From contig OZ026522.1 of NCBI GenBank assembly GCA_964019695.1, positions 21,940,477-22,004,476 on the forward strand: DNA of 64,000 bases, written 5' to 3'. Source of the stretch: Loripinus fragilis. Lineage: Eukaryota > Mollusca > Bivalvia > Lucinida > Lucinidae. The notes beneath the pieces are model-generated. The model did no database searches. It was not told where the DNA came from and saw only the letters and a list, made by a program, of their open reading frames with translations. The number at the start of each line of letters is the position of its first letter. Within the stretch, counting starts at the first letter, position 1. The position numbers and the translations under genes were made by a program. This document shows, piece by piece, positions 56,653 to 64,000 of this stretch.

Positions 56653-56904
56653 GTCATTCTTCAAACTGAGTCGTATCGCTTCGAAATATGGTTCAAGGTC
56701 GGGTGACACTAATTCAGTCTGAATTTGTGGTAGTTTACCCGACCTGAGATACACTACACGCAGTCACGCACACACCGCTACATGTATTAAGCTACAGTCA
56801 CGGGACATAATTGTTTGCCACCTTGTGACGTCGCCGTTTAAAACAGTGCATTTCCAGATTTTTTGTAAAAATTATCATGATAAAGATAATTTGTATAATT
56901 TCGC

Positions 56905-57118
56905 CGTTCCAAGGCGGATCATTTATGTTTTTTCTGTCTTGTGTTTGTTTTGCCTTTGTGCGCGTCTGTTTATTTGTGCCTTGTGGTCACCTGCTGGGAA
57001 AGGGCTGACCTCTTGGCTCTCGTTTGTGGTGTCTAGCCGTGAGTTTGTCACTTTACTATTGGTATTCTATGTCAGGTGTGGTACTTGATTTATCGATTCC
57101 TGATCTTTGCAACCTTAC
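56905..57118 (+). mobile_element. Family-A retroelement tail (copy 4)
   Basis: Shares GCCGTTCCAAGGCGG, GTGGTCACCTGCTGGGAAAG, GGCTCTCGTTTGTGGTGTC and the terminal GTGTGGTACTTGATTTATCG + CCTGATCTTTGCA with 17896-18180. 5' truncated; no coding. Confidence 0.8.
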
Positions 57119-57119
57119 T

Positions 57120-58310
57120 TTGTGTTTCAAAGATTGGTATAAGAAAACGACAGGCACCAGAAAACTATAATAAATCTGTTTATTGCATAAATCAATTTGC
57201 TTTCGTCACAGTTGATACATTTTTCATGATTGTAACTTCTATAGTTTTGCAGAAATAATTTTTGCAAAAAAGGAAAAATTACATGCAACAGCACTCTTGT
57301 CACAGAGCCACTAGGCAGATTATCGGTTTGGCGAGTCCCGAACTCACCGTGGACTACAATTTGTTTAATACAACGAAGAATTATTGAAGCATTCGCTGTC
57401 CGCCATGCAATAATAAGGTCAAGCAGAATCTTATGATAAGAACATTCTCATAAAAAGACACTTATTTCTTGATTCAAAAGGGGGCAGATCGGCACTCCAC
57501 CTCGCACTTTGTTCACGTAATATCAGATAAATATCTGCAATTCGAAATTCAATAACTAAATATACAATGACCACTGAAGAGAATTAGTGAGGCTATTTTG
57601 CCCAGCAAAGCTATTTAAAGGTTTATTATATCAAGCGCAAACATTACTGTTCGTACAATGAGGTCATCGTGAAGCTCAATAGACGGGACAAAATTCTTTG
57701 CAAGATTACGTGTACTTTTCGTTTTACAAATACAAAACTTGCTTACATAACTTGTGGAATTCTATGGGCGTTTTGACATATAAAATCTTTAAGTGATAAT
57801 AACACCTTATTACACGAATAAGTGAGCAAGAGCATGAGAAACTCAAATCCATTACATTTGCGACCAGTGACTAGAAGACTCTGATCAGACTGGGCACCCA
57901 CCCAGTCTGTTCAGTATTCACTGTGCGTAACAAGAATGTCCTTAAAAGTGTATCATTTGGAAGCAACGAATGCACCAAAGAACTGAAACTAGAGTGTGCA
58001 TATTTTCTGGGCCACACTAGCTAGTTTCGGCCATTTAGACACATCAGTGACCCTCTTATGGTTTCAAGTTCCACAATAAAACTCATGATCCCAACGGACA
58101 GGAAAATAAAATCTACACTATAGTGAAGGGCAGGGAGACGTTCTACCGCCGTCACACATTCCCAATCACCAGCTGTAGTGAAGTCAAATATGGGTATCCT
58201 GAGCTCTCAGCAAAGACTGTGATCTGGCTTGATTGATGCACAGGCTGATCTGAATTTACATAAGTTGCACATGCCATTTTGCATTTATTTGTCATTCACT
58301 GGCACACAGG
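57120..58310. other. Non-coding spacer
   Basis: Nothing recognised except a repeat-K-like piece near 57875-57930 (TCTGATCAGACTGGGCACCC). The 60-codon frame at 57076 has no domain. Confidence 0.4.
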
Positions 58311-58354
58311 TCCATGGCGCATAAAATTATGAATATTTCCTTATCCATCAGTTT

Positions 58355-58421
58355 ACACAAGTTTTTATGTGCCCACAAGAATCGTCTCACTGACGGTTCT
58401 TTTGAATACCCACAACATATG
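58355..58421. repeat. Hairpin repeat H (copy 3)
   Basis: AAGAATCGTCTCACTGACGG + TTCTTTTG, with the outer ACCCACAACATATGATACGG. The stem is partly eroded. The flanks match copy 2. Confidence 0.75.
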
Positions 58422-58494
58422 ATACGGTTGGAAATAATAAGACCATTTTTTAATTGCGCACTCATTTCTAGGGGTCTGATTCTAGCTCACACGG

Positions 58495-58975
58495 GTCACG
58501 TCACGAGAAAACCTGTCTTCGGGACAAAGGCAAAATCTCCCAATGATTGAAATATTGTTGACCTTAAGGTTCAATCCAGCTTTATCAGCCTCAGAGATTA
58601 GTTAGAATAGTGCAAGCTTGCCTGCATCAAGATTATTCATTCAACTTTTAAGAGAGCGAATAACAAGGGCGCTGATCAATCGGCGCGAATGCGCAGGCTG
58701 GTCTTTTTGTTTGTTTGTTTGTTTGATTTGATTCTTAGCGTCCCTTCAACAACTTTCAGTTAAACAGGGACGGATCTTCCTGGGTTGAACCAGTACTTAG
58801 CTAGGATAAATGTGTCTTGCTTAAGGACTACAACACAGTGACACCGGTGAGGCTCGAGCCCGCGGCCATTCGGTCTCGAGCCAAGCACTCTACCACTGAG
58901 CCACTGCGCTCCCACAGGCTGGTCTATGTCTTTGGTGTTCGCATGTAGTAAAATCTAAGATTCTCTTGACGTGGT
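58495..58975. repeat. Dispersed repeat D (copy 3), split by a SINE
   Basis: Starts CACGAGAAAACCTGTCTTCG and continues through GGGCGCTGATCAATCGGCGC + GAATGCGCAGGCTGGTCT; it is interrupted at 58705 and resumes after 58925 with ATGTCTTTGGTGTTCGCA. The order is partly inverted relative to copies 1 and 2. Confidence 0.6.
58694..58925 (-). mobile_element. SINE family V (copy 4) with 11-bp target duplication
   Basis: The body at 58705-58914 is flanked by CAGGCTGGTCT at 58694-58704 and 58915-58925. The minus-strand head has GTGGGAGCGCAGTGGCTCAG, A and B boxes, the conserved core, and a (CAAA)n tail of about five units. Full length. Confidence 0.95.
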
Positions 58976-59117
58976 ATAACCCGCGAATGCGAAGCAAAAG
59001 GCATTGTTATATAATTTACTGGAGAAAGACGTCAGACTTAAGCAAGGCTGCCTAGCGGTGGGGTAAAGGCAGTGCATTTCTCGGCGTTCGCTCGTGAAAT
59101 GCCCCGAGAAACCATCG

Positions 59118-59208
59118 CAACCAGGAAGGTTTGTTTTTTTTGTTTGTTTGACGCATCAACCCTTGTGTGTCATTAGCGCCGGACGGTTTTAAAAACAACC
59201 AGGAAGGT
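59118..59208 (-). mobile_element. 65-bp SINE stub with 13-bp target duplication
   Basis: CAACCAGGAAGGT occurs at 59118-59130 and 59196-59208. Between them lies 65 bp ending, on the minus strand, in GACGCATCAAAC-type sequence and a CAAACAAACAAAAAAAAC tail. This is an extremely 5'-truncated retrotransposed copy. Confidence 0.8.
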
Positions 59209-59370
59209 GACAATCAAACCATTGATCCATTGATACACACCACTGCAGGAACGTTCACCGATTGATATTTTTGCTAGCGACGCCAGTGAGAATCGAACCT
59301 GCGTTGCATATCTAAAGGCATCTAGGTAGTCCGAGCTAAACACGCTACCGACTGAACTATCCGGGCACGC
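59209..59370 (-). mobile_element. SINE with lysine-tRNA-like head
   Basis: On the minus strand from about 59369: GTGCCCGGATAGTTCAGTCG + GTAGCG, which matches the 5' half of eukaryotic tRNA-Lys (A box), and GGTTCGATTCTC (B box) at about 59300. The middle is too long for a tRNA. The rest of the SINE was the target of the 65-bp insertion at 59131. Confidence 0.7.
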
Positions 59371-59471
59371 TGCACGCTATTCAGCGCTTTACATGCATTG
59401 TCGTCTCTGCAAGAAGCCTAAATCGCAGATTTGATAGCTGACGGTACATGTATACGTTTTTCCGTCATTTG

Positions 59472-59885
59472 CACACTGGTAAATGTAAACGTCGATTTGG
59501 TGGTATTTACGCGTATTGCCGGTACTTCATAGACCGGAAGTGGTAGATATTGGTGTGAATACAATATAGAAAAGCATGCCATATGCCTAAAGGACTATAG
59601 AATTAGATCATTTAAAAGTATTCGACATGCACATGGCGATTTATATAAGAATTTAGGAATAGGTTCGAGTACCGATCCAGATCGGTACTCGAATCTATTC
59701 CTAAATGCTTACATAAATCGCCATGCACATACTGGATACTTAAAAATGATCTAATTCTATAGTCCTTCAGGCATATGACATGCTATTCTATATAGCATTA
59801 ACACCAATATCTACCACTTCCGGTTTATGAAGTACCGGCAATACGCGTAAATACCACCAAATCGACGTATACATTTACCAGTGTG
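59472..59885. mobile_element. Foldback element, 414 bp, arms of about 200 bp
   Basis: CACACTGGTAAATGTA at 59472 pairs with TACATTTACCAGTGTG ending at 59885. Pairing runs nearly to the centre (GTACCGATCCAGATCGGTAC) through ATACGCGTAAATACCACC and ACTATAGAATTAGATCAT. No coding. Confidence 0.92.
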
Positions 59886-60268
59886 ATTTGACTAGATGAT
59901 TGATAATATCACAACGATGCCTCATAAAGATATCATTGAGCCCCTTTTAATTGTATCATTCCGCGTGAAATTCAATTTGGATTATTGAATGTCGTAGAAT
60001 AGGATGAAATTAAATTATTTCGGCTTAAAAGTCAAAAGGTCACATGTTTATCATGGGCCAATCTATAGATTGTACATTAAAATGAAAGGTATAAATGTTT
60101 ATCTCTTAGTAAATCTCTATCCTTCCGCAAAATAAAAGATCACTGAACTGCTTGTATTGGACCGACGGAGGACGAAATGCAAAGTCACTGCATACACTTT
60201 TTTCTAAATCTGACAGAAATGTTATAATGGAGCTCCCTTACTCACAGGTGAACTCTCTTTTTTTCTTC

Positions 60269-60568
60269 ATACGTAGGCTCGGGCCCAGCATCTACCGTTC
60301 ACCCCAAAAAATATCAGGAATTTCAAGCACCCAAAAAATATTTGAAATTTTAGCATCCACAAAAAATATCTCCCATTCTTTACCTTGACATTAAGAAAAG
60401 ACCATAAAATGCATAGAAATGGCTCCTAAATATAGTCCAATTTTGTGGTGACCCCCCAAAAATATGCACAAAATCTTCATACCCCCAAAAATATTCATTT
60501 TTCTGAAAACCCCCAAAAATATTGAAATTCAAATTATTGAACCCTAAAAATGACCCGAGCCTACGTAT
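60269..60568. mobile_element. MITE, 300 bp, perfect 15-bp TIRs
   Basis: ATACGTAGGCTCGGG at 60269 is the exact inverse of CCCGAGCCTACGTAT ending at 60568. The interior is a run of 'ACCCCCAAAAATATTC' words resembling families N and the 17.7-kb segment. Frames on both strands come from these words. Confidence 0.88.
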
Positions 60569-60687
60569 GCATGAAAATGTCAGAGTACCCCCTGGGCCCC
60601 CACTGTCTGTCTTGTTCAACAGATCAGGATGGTTTACAAAAGCATTCCATGATCAAACTGGAACATAGACTTTGGACTGTTCTAGGG

Positions 60688-61000
60688 GATACTAGGTGAA
60701 TGTATTTTGATATCAAGTTTACCAGGCAAGGCTTTGATAACGCTTGTTGACATCGCGAGGCTTGCCGAGCGATTCAACAAGCATTCTCAAAGACGAGCCT
60801 GGAAAACTTGATATCAAAAGACGCGAACCTGGTATTCTATTTATCAGATTACCCATTGTTTCACTCTTTAAACTAGCGATTATGACGTTATTTTCGATGT
60901 TTGTGTTGATTCAGCGCCATTAGCGATGTCATTCAAAAAGTGCAACGTCATTATGACCTGATAAAGGCACACGCCGTGAGAGAGACAATGTTTATCAGGC
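60688..61000. mobile_element. Foldback element F (copy 2)
   Basis: Collinear with 16409-16725, including the palindrome around GACATCGCGAGGCTTGCCGA and the tail ATGACCTGATAAAGG. Confidence 0.85.
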
Positions 61001-61690
61001 AACGTGCAACAATGCAGTTGATATCAGAGGTAACTGATAAATCAGCCACACAGGTCATTACTTCTTTTTAATAGCCTATTCCATTCAAGGCAATTGCATG
61101 TGCCTAGAGGTAGATTCAGAAATACCATGAATTGCAATTTAATTAATTTGGTAGAAAGCATCACTACTGGCGTGTAACTTAACACACGTACATGTATGTA
61201 AATTAACAATTTTGGAATAATACAAATTCTACGATTTCTGTAAAATGGAAAACCACTCAATATAAGAGTCAGTTAAAATGTATTATACCTGCCTGGTTTT
61301 CCATTGCACAGAAATCGGTATTAGATTATAAATGACTGTTTTTCCACTGCACAGACTGAATCAAGTTTTGCATGTGCTTTTGACTCTTTATGGTGCAATA
61401 ACGTGACCATTTTTGTTTGTTTTCTTTGGGTGCAATGTAAACAGCATAAAGGACTTGGAGACATCTTACGAATTTATTGTCCAATAATATACAGGATGTT
61501 TATGTTTGCTTTCTTGGTCTAGCTGTTGTCAATTAATAGCGGTAATGGCTTACCACTAAAAGTCATTTTATGGTTTGTGCCTCTGTTCGGGAAGATAATT
61601 GATGAGCTTATGTTTTCGAGAGGACAGCTCTCCCACATTGCGAACAAGTTTTAATTTGCTAGTCCTCTTCTTATTTACAAATGTATTTGC
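61000..61690. other. Non-coding spacer
   Basis: Nothing recognised. The 72-codon minus-strand frame at 61042 has no domain. Confidence 0.4.
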
Positions 61691-61694
61691 AATT

Positions 61695-61895
61695 ATGCTG
61701 TATGTCTTTAACCCTCTATCAGTAGGACGAGTCTATTTCAAATTTTAGGGGTGTTGGGTGGTATTTTTCATTTTATTCAAATTATAATAGAAACTTCTGT
61801 AAGCAAACAAGGGATACCTATATCAGATGCCACATTCTGCGGCGTCTGATCTGGGTCTGCTCTGTGTGTCTATGTCCCACAAAAAGGATGCTAGG
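61695..61895 (+). pseudogene. Relic of the 44379 exon 3' end plus repeat K (copy 3)
   Basis: GGACGAGTCTATTTCAAATT, TTGGGTGGTATTTTTCATTT, ATAGAAACTTCTGTAAGCAA and the hairpin TCAGATGCC..GGCGTCTGA match 44760-44930 in order. No readable frame remains. Confidence 0.55.
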
Positions 61896-62104
61896 CTTAT
61901 ATGGGTTAACTGCGGTATGCAATTGTACCGTACGCACGTTAGGCTGCTGATTTTTTTGCTGATTGCATTGTAAAACCACAAAGACCTTGAAAACGCAATA
62001 GTATTTCTGAGGTTTAACGTTTTTCAAGGAAGTTACTGTTTACCTTATGTTTACAGTTGTCCCCTTGTTTTTTCATGATATCATATGGACTATTTGAGTT
62101 GATG

Positions 62105-62273
62105 TTTTGCGCCCGAGTCAACACTTGTACAGTCATGTCGGTTGAACCAGTATTACATATGTAGCACTAAGCAGTGGAGAGCTTAATGACACAACACCGC
62201 GTCAACGATTGGGTTCAAACTGGCGACCTCTGGCTCACGAGACTTCGGCATTCTATTCACTACGGTGCTCCCT
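62105..62273 (-). mobile_element. tRNA-headed SINE (third family)
   Basis: On the minus strand: GGGAGCACCGTAGTGAATAG head, B-box-like AGTTTGAACCC, then GTCATTAAGCTCTCCACTGC. It ends about 105 bp before the SLC6 exon, so it lies in the upstream intron. Confidence 0.6.
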
Positions 62274-62380
62274 AAATTGCAACATTTGATGACAATAGTA
62301 CTGTTGCATTATAAAAAGCCTCGTAAAGACGCGTGTGTTGTTGGTTTCTATACAGTATACATAGTTTACTTTTCTTACAG

Positions 62381-62513
62381 GGTTTGGAAGATGAGAACGA
62401 AGAACGAGGTAACTGGACTGGGAGGTTTGACTTCTTCCTCAGCTGTCTGGGGTATGCTGTCGGTCTGGGAAATGTCTGGAGATTCCCATACCTGTGTTAC
62501 AAGAACGGAGGGG
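62381..62513 (+). CDS. SLC6 transporter exon (N-terminus and first membrane segment), copy 1
   Basis: The exon is bounded by acceptor TTTTCTTACAG (ends 62380) and donor GGTAAGT (from 62514). It enters in phase 0 and leaves in phase 1. It reads [14 protein letters not shown], then [20 protein letters not shown] and [11 protein letters not shown]. The unwound TM1 motif [11 protein letters not shown] and the N-G-G-G end are diagnostic of the SLC6 Na+/Cl- coupled neurotransmitter, amino-acid or osmolyte transporters; this segment helps form the Na+ and substrate sites in the plasma-membrane protein. The split after GG|G is where I expect an intron in this family. The next exon (A-F-x-I-P-Y) was not found before 64000, so the gene extends to the right. 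The substrate cannot be told from this exon. Confidence 0.93.
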
Positions 62514-62540
62514 GTAAGTTTGACTGATAGAACTAGGAGG

Positions 62541-62628
62541 TTTGATTTCTTCCTCAGCTGTCTGGGGTATGCTGTCGGCCTGGGAAATGTCTGGAGATTT
62601 CCATATCTGTGTTACAAGAACGGAGGGG
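62541..62628 (+). CDS. SLC6 exon-body duplicate, copy 2
   Basis: Encodes the same residues from [10 protein letters not shown] to YKNGG as copy 1, 115 bp downstream. It differs by four synonymous changes (GAC>GAT, GGT>GGC, TTC>TTT, TAC>TAT) and is followed by the same GGTAAGT. The N-terminal part of the exon is replaced by ACTGATAGAACTAGGAGG, with stops in the frame of copy 1. Possible acceptors (ATAG, CTAG, TTCCTCAG) all give the wrong phase for simple replacement of copy 1. It may be an unused pseudo-exon. Confidence 0.7.
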
Positions 62629-62655
62629 GTAAGTTTGACTGATAGAACTAGGAGA

Positions 62656-62743
62656 TTTGATTTCTTCCTCAGCTGTCTGGGGTACGCTGTCGGTCTGGGA
62701 AATGTCTGGAGATTCCCATACCTGTGTTACAAGAACGGAGGGG
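62656..62743 (+). CDS. SLC6 exon-body duplicate, copy 3
   Basis: Same protein as copies 1 and 2; relative to copy 1 only GAC>GAT and TAT>TAC. The intervening 27 bp differ from those before copy 2 by one base (AGGAGG>AGGAGA), which changes the preceding arginine codon to ATTT-type reading outside the shared body. The GGTAAGT donor is kept. Confidence 0.7.
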
Positions 62744-62770
62744 GTAAGTTTGACTGATAGAACTAGGAGA

Positions 62771-62858
62771 TTTGATTTCTTTCTCAGCTGTCTAGGATAC
62801 GCTGTCGGTCTGGGAAATGTCTGGAGATTCCCATATCTCTGTTACAAGAATAGAGGGG
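62771..62858 (+). CDS. SLC6 exon-body duplicate, copy 4 (Gly-to-Arg)
   Basis: The most diverged copy: eight synonymous differences from copy 1 and one replacement, GGA>AGA, turning NGGG into NRGG. The donor is GGTAAGC. The sequence after it is unrelated to the inter-copy spacer, so this is the last and probably the oldest copy. Confidence 0.7.
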
Positions 62859-62863
62859 GTAAG

Positions 62864-63640
62864 CAGCTTCATATTCAATGCATTTTCGTGTTTTATTTCT
62901 TTGGCATGTCAATGTAAATCATTGAGAAAATTCATGAAATGTTGATGGTGTTCTGAGTCTTCATCTACATCCATACTTTGTGTATGCTAGCAATGAAAGC
63001 CCTTGTGAATCTGTGCAATACCACAGGCTCACCTGAGCCTTTTGTTGTTCGACAACGCGCGATACGTACCAAAAATCACGTGCTCGTTAAATCATGTTCC
63101 TTGGACAATTTGTTGGGCCTTTTTAGAATCACCGCAAAGAGTGTTCTCAATCAGAGCAGGTCTTAAACACGTATTGCGGTGGTGCTTAAAAAGCCTAAGA
63201 AAGTGTAGTGCAAACTTTCTTAAATCATCAAAGTGTCACCAAAAACTATTGTAATAGAAAATAATTCATCAGGGTGTGTGGAAATGGGGTTACCGAGGAT
63301 CAACGGCTGACATCCCACAAACAACATTTCGTAATACGAATACCAGCAAACTTAACGCTTCCATTTTTCGATTTTATGTGTAATGTTTAGTTTTATTTCT
63401 GAAAACTGTTAAGTACGAACTAATCGAGTGCCTTTAATGTGACTACATTATTTACATGTGAGCACAATAAGAGACTGTTGAAGCCAAACAGCGTTGGCTA
63501 TGGTGATAACGACCAACAACTAACATTTTCTTTTCATACCAATGAGTAAGGTATCATTGGTAAGATTTAGTGATTAAGTTGTAAGATATAGGGCTCATTC
63601 GTCAAGAACAGTTGACGCCGAAAAATTCTTGCACACCGGA
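62864..63640. other. Intron-like DNA after the transporter exon array
   Basis: No SLC6 exon 2-type sequence is present. The 62- and 70-codon frames at 62978 and 63042 overlap each other in different phases and have no domain. Confidence 0.5.
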
Positions 63641-63644
63641 TAAG

Positions 63645-64000
63645 GATATCTGAGATTTTACCCTGGGATAGAAAATCTTATCTTACCCATGCAATCTTTC
63701 CCAGAACGTCAGGTAACGCCATCATGTGTAATTGCATCTTAGCGTATTCAGGGACTTCTGGTAGCTTAATTTTAAATAAATTTATACATAGATATAAGTA
63801 AATAAATAAATAAATAAATAAATAAAAACAATGGTGAGCAAGAAAAAGAATCTATTATTCGTGTGAGGGTAGGATAGAAAAATCCGTCCCTCGGGATCAC
63901 CGTTTGTCATCACTCGGCAAGCCTCGTGATGCCAAACGGCGATCCTCCGGACGGATTTTTCTATTCTACCCTCACACTCACGATGGATTCTTATATCCTT
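63645..64000. mobile_element. Repeat E with terminal palindrome (copy 2)
   Basis: Collinear with 15106-15408. It has an (AAAT)n run at about 63790-63826 and a nearly perfect palindrome 63846-63992 (AAGAATCTATTATTCGTGTG against CACACTCACGATGGATTCTT; centre near GTCATCACTCGGCAAGCC). It may continue past the window end. Confidence 0.85.

Noticed and set aside
59279..59369. A tRNA-Lys gene on the minus strand
   Set aside because: The A-box half matches, but the spacing to the B box is too long and the anticodon arm is absent; it is a SINE head.
62265..62642. A single 125-codon protein joining two SLC6-like segments
   Set aside because: It joins the wrong reading frame of copy 1 to the correct frame of copy 2 through a spacer that has donor sites; it is not a real protein.

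Overview
This window is eukaryotic nuclear DNA, most likely from a bivalve mollusc. The organism call is an inference from the repeats: tRNA-headed SINEs with long internal cores, many foldback elements, 165-bp 'lost-your-way' style repeat arrays and reverse-transcriptase tails of kinds I associate with bivalve genomes, together with an AT-rich, intron-rich layout. There are no operons, ribosome binding sites, rRNA genes or CRISPR arrays. Most open frames longer than 60 codons are chance frames or frames inside repeats.

Host coding DNA that I can support is sparse. (1) A minus-strand gene at 15630-16301 encodes a 223-residue secreted protein with five exact 30-residue cysteine repeats (C-x3-C-x11-C-x2-C); it has a likely non-coding first exon and TATA box near 17.2-17.4 kb. 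(2) At 62381-62513 there is an exon for the first membrane segment of an SLC6 sodium/chloride-coupled transporter. It is followed by three more copies of the same exon body at an exact 115-bp period. Nearly all differences between copies are synonymous. The rest of that gene lies outside the window. (3) Weaker candidates are a 42-codon coiled-coil first exon at 53100-53225 and a cluster of exon-like frames at 43.57-44.83 kb, whose 3' end recurs in decayed form at 47.6 and 61.7 kb.

Layout: 0-7 kb is repeat fragments and AT-rich spacer. 7.1-12.2 kb is a 5-kb compound structure in which two inverted arms of about 0.9 kb flank a decayed multicopy gene, itself split by a 1.05-kb TIR element. 12.4-14.3 kb is a second large inverted pair. 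14.8-17.4 kb holds a dispersed repeat, a SINE, the cysteine-rich gene and a foldback element. 17.9-19.1 and 36.9-38.0 kb are 5'-truncated copies of one reverse-transcriptase element. 20.1-20.8 kb is a 53-bp tandem array, 24.2 kb a compound tetranucleotide microsatellite, 24.83-25.07 kb an intact SINE, 26.0-28.6 kb a 165-bp repeat array, 28.6-29.9 kb a 570-bp direct duplication, 31-32 kb pyrimidine-rich degenerate DNA, 33.0-33.9 kb a dead PIF/Harbinger-like element, and 38.33-41.1 kb a 35-bp satellite of about 79 units. 43.05-43.3 kb is a LINE C-terminal remnant. 45.5-47.3 kb is a DNA transposon with perfect 27-bp inverted ends. 48-64 kb is a mosaic of SINEs, MITEs and foldback elements leading into the transporter exon.

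No working multi-gene system is visible. The two most informative loci are the cysteine-repeat gene and the amplified transporter exon; the rest is a record of nested transposition. All family assignments come from reading the sequence without database searches.
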